Assembly: GCA_018136815.1 (NCBI GenBank)
Contig: CM030931.1
Coordinates: 10,055,072-10,119,071 of the forward strand
DNA length: 64,000 nucleotides
Reading direction: 5' to 3'
Source of the DNA: Isochrysis galbana
Taxonomy: Eukaryota; Haptophyta; Isochrysidales; Isochrysidaceae
Shown here piece after piece: positions 10,376 through 20,399 of this stretch. The notes below the pieces were generated by a model that had not been told where the DNA came from, did not search any database, and saw nothing but the letters and a program-made list of their open reading frames with translations. Numbering within the stretch: the first letter of the stretch is position 1; each line of letters starts with the position of its first letter. Made by a program: the position numbers and the translations under genes.

Positions 10376-13300
10376 CTACGAACGTGAACGAGAACGGGTA
10401 CGACTTGAAGGCAGATCAGGAGGAATACGATTTGACTCTTGAACTCGACGTGGAACTTGATTAGACTGGGGACTTGAACTTGGACTTGAAGAGGAGTCTA
10501 CAGCGGAGTGAGCTTGGGGTTGAACCGGACGGCGGTCGAAAGTGGTGTCGTACGACTCAACTAGATCAGCACAACGCCGAAGCAACTCAATTCGAGACTC
10601 CCAAGTAGCTTCAGAACGAGGATAGCCGCGCCATTTGACGAGATACTTGAATGAAACTCCATCGCCCTTGCGATCGAGTAACTCTTCGACCAAATACTCA
10701 TCTCCAGCGAGCGGAGACGAATCGGTGACGGTAAAGTACGGACGAAGATTGGAAATGTGAACTTCATCCTTGACTTGACGATTTTCGAGATCGCGTAGAC
10801 GGTATCGAGTGGCCGAGATGGCTTCTTCTACTCGGTAAGGACCGGAGTAGAGGTATTGAAGTTTGTTGGCGTGGCCAGGGATTCGACGACAAACTCTGTC
10901 TCCTTGTTTGAAGGTAACACCGAGTTTAGACTTTTGAGAGGCGGAGCGCATCGATTCACGTTGGGCTTCTTGAGTACTTTCGAGGGCGGAACGCCACGAC
11001 TCGAGAAGCTTCTTATTGAGCTCGGTGGCGTAAGTGACGGCATCGGACGGAGGCCTAGATGGAAGCAACTCAAGAACAGGAGCAGGGTCAGCAAGTTGAG
11101 CTGGAAGACGAAGCTCCCGACCAAACAAGATAGCCGCGGGTGACTTGGGTACGACGCGACCGGCGGTCGCTCGCATAGACATGAGAAGAAACGGAAGGTG
11201 ATCGACCCAATGGGCGCCGCCTTCATTGGAGACTCGAGTCATCGTGAGGAGAGTTTGTTGAGCTCTTTCTACTAGCCCTACGCCTTCGTGGCGATAGGCT
11301 TCAGTAGTGCTCAAGTCCGTGCCGGTCGCTTTGAGAATTAGGTCCACTAATCGAGAGCAAAGATTCGAGCCGGCGTCGGTTCGAAGTTGGCGAGGGACTC
11401 CATAACGAGATACGATGAGACGCATGAAGACGTCTAGACATTTCGAGGACGAGGGGTTACCGTTGCAAGGCTCAGCTTCAATCCAACGAGAGAGAGAATC
11501 GACGAAAACAATCAGCTTGTCAAAACCGGAGCGGCCGGATACGAAATCGTGAGTGGGCGCCATCGAAAGAATATCGCAATAGACGACGTCGAAAGGATAA
11601 GATCCGATGGAAAGACCGGATGGATGGGCGAGCGGTCGCGGTAACGGTTTGCCAAGAGTGCATTCGTGGCACTCTCGAACGTATTCCGATACAGAGGCGG
11701 ACATGCCGGGCCAGTACACTCGAGTACGAAGTAGGGTAGACGTCCTTGTCGCACCTGGGTGACCAAGGTGGTCATGGTAGGCGCGGAGGTACGTGTCACG
11801 AAGGGACTCCGGAATGTACAAACGAAGAGGAGCCTCTTCCGCTTCTGAGGAGCGGTAGTAGAGTAGGCCATCGCGAAGGAGGAATCGGGAACTTTTCTTC
11901 GACGACGAGCTAGAGTCAATCGAAGAGGAAGCTTTCGGAAGGATCGACTCGACTTCAGAAAGGATCGAGCTGGCGAGATCGTCGGTAGAGAGCGCTTGAC
12001 GTAATTCGTCGGCATGAGGCACGCCCACATCGAGATACGAGGAGGTAATCGACTCCGAAGATTCCGATGCTTGACGAGCGAGCCTATCGCTTGCTTGTTG
12101 GCGGCGAGCGGTGAGGGTGGATGAAGTAACCGCGGCGGCGACTATGTCGTGAATTTCAGAAGAATCGAAAGAATGGGCGTCACTCTCCTCGAGATGGAGA
12201 GGATCGTGATCAGGCTCGAGAGCAACTAAGCGGGATAAGCCGTCGGCGTCCCAGTGAGTGACTCCAGGTTTGTGCACGACGTCGAATCTATATTCGGCTA
12301 GCTTTAGGACCCATCGCATGAGGCGCGAGGCTGGACCACCGGTGACTTGATCTTTCATCGTGTGAAGCCAGCGCAAAGCTGAATGGTCTACGACGAGGGT
12401 GAAGTGGCGACCCCAAAGATAAGGCCTCCAATTTCGGATCGATTCTAGCGCTGCTAGAAGTTCGATTTCGGTGACTGTCCAATGGCGCTCAGCCGGACTC
12501 AAGCTACGACCGTAGTATGCAACGACGCGCTCTCTCCCTTCGTCGTCTTTTTGGGCGAGGACGCCGGCGATGCCGAGCTTGCTAGCACCGTCGGTTTTAA
12601 CGAGGAAAGGACGGTCGTCTCGAGGAGGTGCAAGTACGGGTTCTTCACAGATAGCTTGCTTGAGATCTTCGATAGCCTGTCGACAGGCTTCTGTTTGCGA
12701 CTCGACCGGGACGTCGCACCCTTTCCGCGTGAGAGCGGTTAACGGCGCCGCACGGATCGCAAAACGACGGATGAAACGGCGGTAGTAGGAGCACAATCCA
12801 AGGAACGAACGGACGGCTTCGATCGAGTTGATTTGGGTTGGGTCGATTTTCGAGACAGCTTCCACTTTCTTGGGATCCATCCGAAGACCTTCACGCGAAA
12901 CAACGTGGCCGAGATATTCAGCCGAGGTGGCAAAGAAAACGCATTTCGACATCTTGCAAGTGAGGCCCGCCCAGATGAGACGTTCCAAGACAAGATCAAG
13001 ACGGTGTAACATTTGTTGGAATGACGACTCTTCCCTGGCCTGCAGCGAGTCACCTACACCTGTCGACCAGGCGCCGACATCATCCAAGTATGGCATACAA
13101 ATCTCCCATGCCAGCCCACCGAGAACGGCGTCCATGAGGCGGCACATATACGAGGGACCGGATTGAACACCGAAAGGCAAGTAATTGAACTCGTACTTGC
13201 CGCGATGAGTAGTGAACGCGGTGATATGTTTATCGGATTCTTTGATCGGTATACCCCAGAAACCAGATGCCAGGTCCAGGGTGCAAAGGAATAGAGAATC

Positions 13301-16300
13301 GAGGTTGCCTTGACCGGACGACAATCGGTCGATGGCTTCTACCGTGAGGGGAAGAGGGCTGTCCTCTAGACGAAGCTTGGAGTTGACGTCGCGATAATCT
13401 ACGCAGAAACGTACGGAGCCATCCTTCTTAGTGACTAACACGACTCGAGAGGCCCACGACGAATTTGATTTCCTAATGATGCCCGCGGACTCCATCTTGC
13501 AAACTTCGTCCTCTATGATCTTCTCACCCTCTCGTCCAACTCTAGACGGTGCGTGACGGTGAGCTTCGGCTCCGGGGTTGAGCGGTAGCTCTACCTCCAT
13601 CACGTGAGTGTGATTCGGGTTAGTCGGGTCAATTGCGAAAGCAGCGATACGTCGGGCCAGTAGACGACGAACTTGTTCACGTTGGGGCATCGAGAGACGG
13701 CCCTCGGGGTCGATCTTGGCTGCCTCGAGGAGCTTGCGTTGGTCCTCGTTGAGCGACTCAATCACATCCGGCGAGTTATTGTCACCGACGCGGTGATAAG
13801 TTCCAGCGTGAATCTTGAATCGAACCTGTAGCGAAGCTACAGGATGGAACGACGGAAGGTGTAGTGGTTTGGGGTCAGTATTGGCCACCGTAACCGCGAT
13901 GGTGTGGTCGGATTTCGGCCTCTCTACTTGAGGGATGACGAGCGGAGAGTTGTCAATAGTCTCGCGTGTAGGGAGCCGGTCCACGAGCATGGCGCAGTCT
14001 TCGTGTTCTCGAAGAGCTAGCGGAATTCGGACGTGAAACGTCGCCCGATGATAGGCCGGGATCGTGATAGGTTCATGGGTATATAGGAGGTACTCGGAGC
14101 CACAAGACGCCGGCGCTTTGGCGGCAAACTCATCGGCCGTGTTGAAGAGCGGCTCGGAGACTAGCTGGTTGTCGTTTTCGGCGGCTTGCGGCCCTCGGAA
14201 GAAGTCAGTCGTGATTGGGTTCGCGGAGGTCGGACAGACCTGTGCACAAGTCATGCTGACAGGGACCACCGCTATCGGTGACGTCGAGACGCGAAAGATC
14301 GGCGGAGCGTCGGGGCTTGGACTGCCATTAACCTCAAGAGGAGCCACCGTGGATGGGGCACCGAGGGTGATAGAGCCGTCCGCGCTGTCGGAGGCGAGCT
14401 GAATCGAAGCGGCGTGCGTAGCTAAGAAGTCGTTCCCGAGCAGTAGCATCGGGTTGCCTTCAATCACCATGAACGTATGACGAAAGAGAAATCCACCGAC
14501 GGAGAAAACGATTCGAGCCTTGCCTCGCGTGATAAGAGGTAGGCCGTCTGGGCCATGGAGCGGTGTCACTACGGCTTGCGGCAGCCGCTCGACGCATGCG
14601 TCGTTGGGTAGGCTGGACAAGAGGGAAGTGGTCACGACCGACGGGCCAGCTCCGGTGTCAGCGAGTGTGCTGTTGACCGTGAGGGCGGAGTCGGCTAAGA
14701 TTACTCCTTCTTTGCCGGCAGCCTCGCCGGAGCGGCAGACCATTAGATCTCGAACATATAGACAATGCCTTGGGTAGGCAGATGGTAGGGTATCCACGAC
14801 GCTCTCCGGCCGGTGCGCGGTCACGTGTGCAATGGTGTCGGACAGGGACGGGGTTGGTCGCCAGCGTCGTTGCTCGGGTGAATTCGTCGTCAAACTGGTC
14901 GTCGTCTCTTCGGGTACTCCGACTGCCGCTATCGTGGCAGAGGGCCTAGAGGGGTCGTCCTCGTTGGTAGCGGTACAGGGTGATAGCTTGGGACTAGTGT
15001 AGCCCAGGCCTCTCTTGTCGGTGGGGTGCCTCGGGTGGTCGGACATCTTTTCCCAATCTTTCTCGAGACGGGCTTGGGCTTCTGTCTTGGGTCTTCGAAC
15101 TAATGAGGCTAGCTCTTCGGCGCGGATGCCTTTGGCTTCCACGAACTCGATCGGCGCTCGGACGGCAGCGGCGAGGTCGGATTCCTCGTCGGCGTTTCGT
15201 CCGGCTAGAGCTTGCACTCTTATTTCGTCAGCGGTTTCGAGCGTGACGTTGGACCATTTCTGGTCCCCGTTCACTCCGAATGATTGCCATTGTTGGCGCC
15301 GCTTCCGGAGAGTCGTCGGCGTCGTCGGACGCGGCGAGCTCGCGCGTGCCGGAGGCGGGGCGGTCCATGGAGAGAATGGGTCGTGGAGTGTAGACTCGGA
15401 GGCGTGGAGTGGCGTGTCGTTGTCGTGGTTATCGTGGGTTTCTTTTTGGTCTTCGTGGTTGTCTGACTCGGGAGTAGCTGGACGGGAAACAACGGGGTCG
15501 GAAGAAACTTCACTCGTTTCCCTCCCCCTCTCATAACGATGAAGAGCCGACCACGGCTCGTAGGCGGTAGCCTCGGTCGAGCTAAGTGAAGGCCGGTCCA
15601 ATAGGCTGCACCGCGCGCAAGCGAGTAGCTCTAACGCGGACAATTTCTTCGTCGACGTCTGGTCTCGCTGTTGGCTCAAATGTCGAAGAAGAACCGGCAT
15701 CCAATGGATCGCCATCGCTCCAGCTACACCGACGTAGGTGCGGCTGCGAAGAGCGCCACGGTGCGGTGAAGGAGAGAGGTTAGCCATGGCCGACTCACGG
15801 CCATCCACGACGCAAGTTGGCTGGAGGGGCGGCAGCCCTTTGGTGAGGTACAACCCGGTGGCTTTCTGGTGTCCAGTGCCGTGCTCCCAGGGTTGGACGA
15901 ATTGGGTCGGGGTCAACCCCCCGACTAAACGGCGAGCTTCCGCATGCATCCGAGGGTTCTCGACCGCTACAAACGGAGCAGTGGCGGAGGCCATTGACTT
16001 GAAGACGCGAGCGGCCGACTCAAGAGCGGCACGACGTCCGGGTTCTTGGGAGAGCCATTGACTGCTGACAGCGGAGAGGTACGTGCAGGGCGGGTGGGCG
16101 ATGACTAGGTCCCAACCTAGGTTTTGGACATGAAGCGCGTCGCCTTGGAAGTGGGGCACGTAATCGATCTCGGAAGGATACAAATCGCACGTAGCTACAT
16201 CAGCACCGGCGAGTAGGAACATGGAGGAGACGACGCCGCTCGTCTCGCCAACGACGAGAACGCGTGGTGCGTGACAGCCAGACGTCAGCCCGTCTTGGAC

Positions 16301-17074
16301 TCGTTGATTCATCTTCGTGAGCTCAGCGCAAAGCTCATCGAAGTGCTTGGGTAGCGCGGCGGCAGGCGAGGCTAGGGTGCCATTGCGAGGCCGGCGAAGC
16401 TCTTGGGCTGCCTCCGTGAGGTGCCGAGGTAATACCACCGCAGAGCCGCTCGCTCGTGCACGAAGAGAGGCGAGAGCGTGGAGAGCGGGTGACGGGGTAT
16501 CATCACGGGTGCCGACATCGGAGTTGTTTTGAGAGGAATCGAAGGACTGGATCGCGGACGCATTGATCGCTGCCACGCGCATGATGGTGGTGGCAGTGGT
16601 ATCGAGAGGCAGGCAGTGCTCGGAGGCGGCGACCGGTGGCCGCAGCGACGTAGGACGAATGGAAGAAGACTCGGATATCGACGACGTAGAGACGGGCTCG
16701 GAGGACGGGATTGACGAAGAAACTCGGAGAAGTGGGGTGTCGGACGGCGGCGACGGACGCCGCGGCCGCGAGACCACCGGTGAGAGACATGAAGGACATG
16801 GCTCAGGGACTCGGTTGGGCTGGCTCAATGGGCGTAGAAGCTCGGTTTGGGAGGCCGCCGTTCCTCGACGTGCAGAGGAGTTGTGGTCACTCTCCATGGT
16901 CACGTCGGAAGAGGAGACGTCGTTGCATTCTGTCGTCGGCGGGGTCGGCGCCGGCGAAAGAAGGGACGTGGCTGTCGTAGAAGCCGGCTGCGGGGAAGGC
17001 TGGGGCCAGGGTGGTGGCTCTGCGGCAGCGGCTGGCGTGGGTAGTGGCCGAATAGGTTCTGCAATGCGAAGCAT
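10376..17074 (-). CDS. pol: pol polyprotein: MTase-like, protease, RT, RNase H, integrase, chromodomain
   Basis: An intact 2232-residue frame. Residues 1-265 are Pro/Ser-rich. Residues 268-460 resemble compact phage-type cytosine methyltransferases: a VLVVGETSG loop (272-280), D297, HPPC (327-330, candidate nucleophile C330), ENP (372-374) and SRT (444-446). The aspartic protease has DTGAG near 805. RT spans about 1225-1400 with YLDD near 1330. RNase H has KTDGAS near 1495. The integrase zinc motif (HDHLGHPG with a CHEC pair) lies near 1770-1805. The integrase core has acidic residues in CDIL (about 1833), RTDAGSN (about 1902) and LVERAQQ (about 1939). A chromodomain (VEELLDRKG..YLVKWRGY..TWE) is at about 2128-2170. 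The reading frame also appears open for several hundred bases upstream of this ATG. Pol copies RNA to DNA and integrates it; the chromodomain probably steers insertion to particular chromatin. The role of the methyltransferase-like part is unknown. Confidence 0.93.
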   Translation of the reverse strand: MLRIAEPIRPLPTPAAAAEPPPWPQPSPQPASTTATSLLSPAPTPPTTECNDVSSSDVTMESDHNSSARRGTAASQTELLRPLSQPNRVPEPCPSCLSPVVSRPRRPSPPSDTPLLRVSSSIPSSEPVSTSSISESSSIRPTSLRPPVAASEHCLPLDTTATTIMRVAAINASAIQSFDSSQNNSDVGTRDDTPSPALHALASLRARASGSAVVLPRHLTEAAQELRRPRNGTLASPAAALPKHFDELCAELTKMNQRVQDGLTSGCHAPRVLVVGETSGVVSSMFLLAGADVATCDLYPSEIDYVPHFQGDALHVQNLGWDLVIAHPPCTYLSAVSSQWLSQEPGRRAALESAARVFKSMASATAPFVAVENPRMHAEARRLVGGLTPTQFVQPWEHGTGHQKATGLYLTKGLPPLQPTCVVDGRESAMANLSPSPHRGALRSRTYVGVAGAMAIHWMPVLLRHLSQQRDQTSTKKLSALELLACARCSLLDRPSLSSTEATAYEPWSALHRYERGRETSEVSSDPVVSRPATPESDNHEDQKETHDNHDNDTPLHASESTLHDPFSPWTAPPPARASSPRPTTPTTLRKRRQQWQSFGVNGDQKWSNVTLETADEIRVQALAGRNADEESDLAAAVRAPIEFVEAKGIRAEELASLVRRPKTEAQARLEKDWEKMSDHPRHPTDKRGLGYTSPKLSPCTATNEDDPSRPSATIAAVGVPEETTTSLTTNSPEQRRWRPTPSLSDTIAHVTAHRPESVVDTLPSAYPRHCLYVRDLMVCRSGEAAGKEGVILADSALTVNSTLADTGAGPSVVTTSLLSSLPNDACVERLPQAVVTPLHGPDGLPLITRGKARIVFSVGGFLFRHTFMVIEGNPMLLLGNDFLATHAASIQLASDSADGSITLGAPSTVAPLEVNGSPSPDAPPIFRVSTSPIAVVPVSMTCAQVCPTSANPITTDFFRGPQAAENDNQLVSEPLFNTADEFAAKAPASCGSEYLLYTHEPITIPAYHRATFHVRIPLALREHEDCAMLVDRLPTRETIDNSPLVIPQVERPKSDHTIAVTVANTDPKPLHLPSFHPVASLQVRFKIHAGTYHRVGDNNSPDVIESLNEDQRKLLEAAKIDPEGRLSMPQREQVRRLLARRIAAFAIDPTNPNHTHVMEVELPLNPGAEAHRHAPSRVGREGEKIIEDEVCKMESAGIIRKSNSSWASRVVLVTKKDGSVRFCVDYRDVNSKLRLEDSPLPLTVEAIDRLSSGQGNLDSLFLCTLDLASGFWGIPIKESDKHITAFTTHRGKYEFNYLPFGVQSGPSYMCRLMDAVLGGLAWEICMPYLDDVGAWSTGVGDSLQAREESSFQQMLHRLDLVLERLIWAGLTCKMSKCVFFATSAEYLGHVVSREGLRMDPKKVEAVSKIDPTQINSIEAVRSFLGLCSYYRRFIRRFAIRAAPLTALTRKGCDVPVESQTEACRQAIEDLKQAICEEPVLAPPRDDRPFLVKTDGASKLGIAGVLAQKDDEGRERVVAYYGRSLSPAERHWTVTEIELLAALESIRNWRPYLWGRHFTLVVDHSALRWLHTMKDQVTGGPASRLMRWVLKLAEYRFDVVHKPGVTHWDADGLSRLVALEPDHDPLHLEESDAHSFDSSEIHDIVAAAVTSSTLTARRQQASDRLARQASESSESITSSYLDVGVPHADELRQALSTDDLASSILSEVESILPKASSSIDSSSSSKKSSRFLLRDGLLYYRSSEAEEAPLRLYIPESLRDTYLRAYHDHLGHPGATRTSTLLRTRVYWPGMSASVSEYVRECHECTLGKPLPRPLAHPSGLSIGSYPFDVVYCDILSMAPTHDFVSGRSGFDKLIVFVDSLSRWIEAEPCNGNPSSSKCLDVFMRLIVSRYGVPRQLRTDAGSNLCSRLVDLILKATGTDLSTTEAYRHEGVGLVERAQQTLLTMTRVSNEGGAHWVDHLPFLLMSMRATAGRVVPKSPAAILFGRELRLPAQLADPAPVLELLPSRPPSDAVTYATELNKKLLESWRSALESTQEAQRESMRSASQKSKLGVTFKQGDRVCRRIPGHANKLQYLYSGPYRVEEAISATRYRLRDLENRQVKDEVHISNLRPYFTVTDSSPLAGDEYLVEELLDRKGDGVSFKYLVKWRGYPRSEATWESRIELLRRCADLVESYDTTFDRRPVQPQAHSAVDSSSSPSSSPQSNQVPRRVQESNRIPPDLPSSRTRSRSRS

Positions 17075-17260
17075 TCTTCGGAGGACTTGGCTCGGGCTAG
17101 CGGGTGGATGGACCGCTGAAATTACGGTGGATTCAGACTCGAATTCGGAAGACTCGGCGACTTGAGAGGGCTAGGAGACGGCTGTTCAAGCTCCTCCAGG
17201 GCTCTCGGTTGATGGGTGGCGTGGGAACGCCGGTGGTCGACCGCGGACTCCGCGGTGACG

Positions 17261-18505
17261 TTAATTTGTACTCGGACTCGGACTCGTCGTTTCTGGCGTG
17301 CTGGACGCCAATAACAGGGCTAACTTTCGAAATGGGAACGGACGGGGCCGGCTCAAAGGTGAAGCCCCTGGCGTCGCAACCGTCGGTGAGGACGAAGCTG
17401 AAGCTTGTGATGACAATAGGGGCACGGTGGCCAGCACCGGTTGGCTCGGTGCGGCCGAAATCTCGGACTCGGTGACGGGCTTGATTACGCGGGCTCGGGA
17501 TGCACTGTCTTGTGCGATTGGACTCGGACTCGGAACGGAAACGGAAGGGATCGGCTCGGCGGCGTGCAGCCTGCTGGAGTGGCAGGCCGGCTGCGGCGAG
17601 ACTCGGAACGGTGGCTCGGACAAGGACACAGTGGCTGTCGTCGAGGGCTTCGGCGTCAGCTTGTGTTTGGACTCGATACGCGGTGGCTCGTGAAACGGGG
17701 CTCGGTTGTGGTTGGAATTCTGGAAGTGACCGGAGATTCCAAATGACTCAGACTCGGGGCGCGGAGGACCGAAGGTGAACACTCCCGCGGAAGGAGTGGT
17801 CGTCGGAGGCTCAGTGAGTGGCTGGAGCTCCGTTAATCCTGCGGTCGACCGCGTGGTAGGACTCGGTGACGTTGTAAACTCGGACTCGGACTCGGACTCG
17901 GACTCGGATGGCTCAGAACGGGGTTTGCTCAAAACAGGCTTGGACTCGGACTCGAAAGAAAGTGGGAAGAACCGGAGAACTGCGCCTCCATCGTCGTAGT
18001 AATGGAGACTGGTGATACCGGTGATGACTGGACTGGGCTCAGACTCGTAGATGGGCTCGCGGTGGCGTAAGACGAAGAGGGTAATTCTGAACGTGACTTG
18101 GACTCGGACTCGTACTCGGGAGACGTTTTGTGGCTCGGACATGCGAAATTTGATTTGAAGGATTGAAGGTTGGATTGGGCCTGCGGCGGCTGGATTTTCG
18201 CAGACCGTGAGGTCTTGGACTGGGGATGCTTGAGGAGTGGCGGGGGGTAGCGGTTGAGCGGCTTGAGTTGATAGAGAGGCGGTGACGGTTGACTTGGTTT
18301 GAGGACTCTGCGTGATATCGAGAATCAGGATGGAATCATCGGCATTGGGAGAAATAGGGGCAATCGGCGAGGAGGCAGGAGAAAGAGGGGATGGAGGTGG
18401 CAGGGCTTGTCTGGAACTTGGGAATCTTGGGGTACCGGTTGGAGGCCGTAGAAGTACTCGGCCGTAGCGTAATACGATCTTTTGGTGGGTGGCGTTCAGG
18501 CCCAC
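17261..18505 (-). other. gag-pol spacer, Ser/Pro/Glu-rich frames
   Basis: Between the gag stop and the pol ATG lies about 1.5 kb of Ser/Pro-rich sequence containing CGGACT repeats that read as Ser-Glu repeats. In this copy one 414-residue frame is open. In the right-hand copy (27280-28505) several extra bases break it into shorter frames. Since this copy abuts the gap and loses bases in homopolymers, the right-hand version is probably more accurate, so the continuous frame here may be an artefact. How pol is expressed relative to gag cannot be settled from this assembly. Confidence 0.5.
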
Positions 18506-18649
18506 TACCCTGGACTGGTAGCGGGGTAACAGCGCGGACGTGGGCCCCGCCGGCGACTACTGGGCCGGACGGAGAACAACCATCGTGCGGAGGCGGCGGT
18601 GGACTTCTGGGTCGTTACCACACTCGCCACTGCCGCCTTCGCAGAGAAA

Positions 18650-18749
18650 NNNNNNNNNNNNNNNNNNNNNNNNNNNNNNNNNNNNNNNNNNNNNNNNNNN
18701 NNNNNNNNNNNNNNNNNNNNNNNNNNNNNNNNNNNNNNNNNNNNNNNNN
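18650..18749. other. Assembly gap (100 N)
   Basis: Exactly 100 undetermined bases, the conventional placeholder for a gap of unknown size. The left side ends inside the element (equivalent to 28674). The right side starts 13 bases into the LTR (equivalent to 8731). The repeat structure suggests overlapping rather than missing sequence. Confidence 0.95.
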
Positions 18750-20135
18750 GGCTCATCTCACTCTTGGAGATGGCCTGCGAGGGCGCGCCGGCAGCTAGCG
18801 CGGAATGCGGTTCTTGCGGGGAGCTCATGGAGCTTTCCTCGGGGTGACTACGGGCATGGTGATCGACGCACGACGCACGACGCACGGAGGGCGCGCGAAG
18901 TGTGGAAGGAGGCTTGTGGGAGGTGGTGGCAGGCGACTGGGGGTGGCTCAGGCGCGTGCTTGGCTGGTATTGACTCGTTGACTCGGGGTATAGACTCGGG
19001 AACTCGGGGGGACTCGCTTGGGAACACGGTGGGACTCGACGAAGTTGCTACAAAAACACTCACAAGAAACCCAAACCCAACGACCTTGGGCTCAGAAAAC
19101 TAACGTAAACACTCCGGAATCATACGATAAACAAACCCTCCCCGTGCGACAAAGGCTGAGGTCGCGATCGCTCGTCATGCGCGAAGAAATACGGAAAGAG
19201 AGCGCAAAACTACGCAAACGAAGGGTTCAAACTATCGTTAAAGTGAAAACTCGTCCGCTGAAGCCAACGCGGAGGTCGAGGAGAGGTCCAAACTCGCGCG
19301 GGGGAAGAAGGCGATGTGCAGAGAGACCTTCTAGACAAGCGACGAGCAAGGGCGACGAAACAAGACGCGAGACGCGGGGCGCGTGCCATTCGTTCTTCCT
19401 TCTTTCACCGAAAACGCGGCGAAACTAACGTTAAACATCGGTACCCCCTCCGCGAGAATCGCGAAGAAGAACGGACGAGATGGAGGCAATCATCGAAGGA
19501 ATCGCGAGAGGAATCGAAGCGAGGGGGGGAAACAGCGCGCGCGGGGGGGGGAACGAACGACGGCCGGAGGAAACGAACCGCGCGCGGAGGAGAAGAACCT
19601 CGCGCGGGGGGGGAATAATATAACGGCCGGAGGCGACGGATGGCACGCCGAGAGGAAGAACCTGCCGCGGGGGGCGAGGGACCGAGGGCACGGCGGGGCA
19701 GCGTGGAGGGCGCGAGGGCGAGGGTGATCTCGGAGCGAGATCGCGTCCTTCCCTCGCGGAGCGCAGAGAGACCCCCCACGGAACATCCTGGGACCGGAGA
19801 ATGTTTTGGACGAAAACTTCCCTCCGTCGGCCGAGGAGAGAGGACGGAGAAGAGAGAGAGAGAGTCTCGCAGAGCAACTGCGGAACGAGAAGTCGAAGTC
19901 ATGCCGGTTTATTACCTTAAAACGAGCCAACAATTATAGTAACAGCAAAAAACAAAATTCGAATCGCAAATTTCGAGACCAAAATCTGCAAACCTGGACT
20001 TGAGACCATGGGGAATCCGAATCTGTGTGTCTTGTGCGTCAGTGGCAACACGGGGAACTGTTCAATTGTAATTGTGAGCGCGTACCTTACACGAATATTC
20101 ATGCCTACAGCCTTCAGATGGGCAGGAATACAACA
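18750..20135 (-). repeat. Partial LTR right of the gap
   Basis: Same sequence as 8731-10111 with scattered one-base insertions and deletions, mostly in G, C or A runs. It ends TACAACA followed by the CCCCCC tract, exactly like the left LTR. It is either the shared central LTR of a tandem or, more likely, a second reading of the 3' LTR. Confidence 0.85.
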
Positions 20136-20399
20136 CCCCCCGACTTAAATCGAGACGTCTCCCGATGTCGAGCCAAGAGAGTTCATTTAACCATACGAGA
20201 CGAGAGACTTAGAAGAGGAGGATTAACCCATGGATCCAAAGCGAGCACAAAATCGGCAGCTTAGCGCGGCGGCCCCCGATTTCGTACGCCACGTCCTACC
20301 ACGTTCTCCCTTTTACAGGAGTTTTGCTCGGGCAGTTGCGCTGGGTCAGGCGCTGACGCGACGCTAATCATCCACTTCCGGTCGACTTAGCACTTAGCG

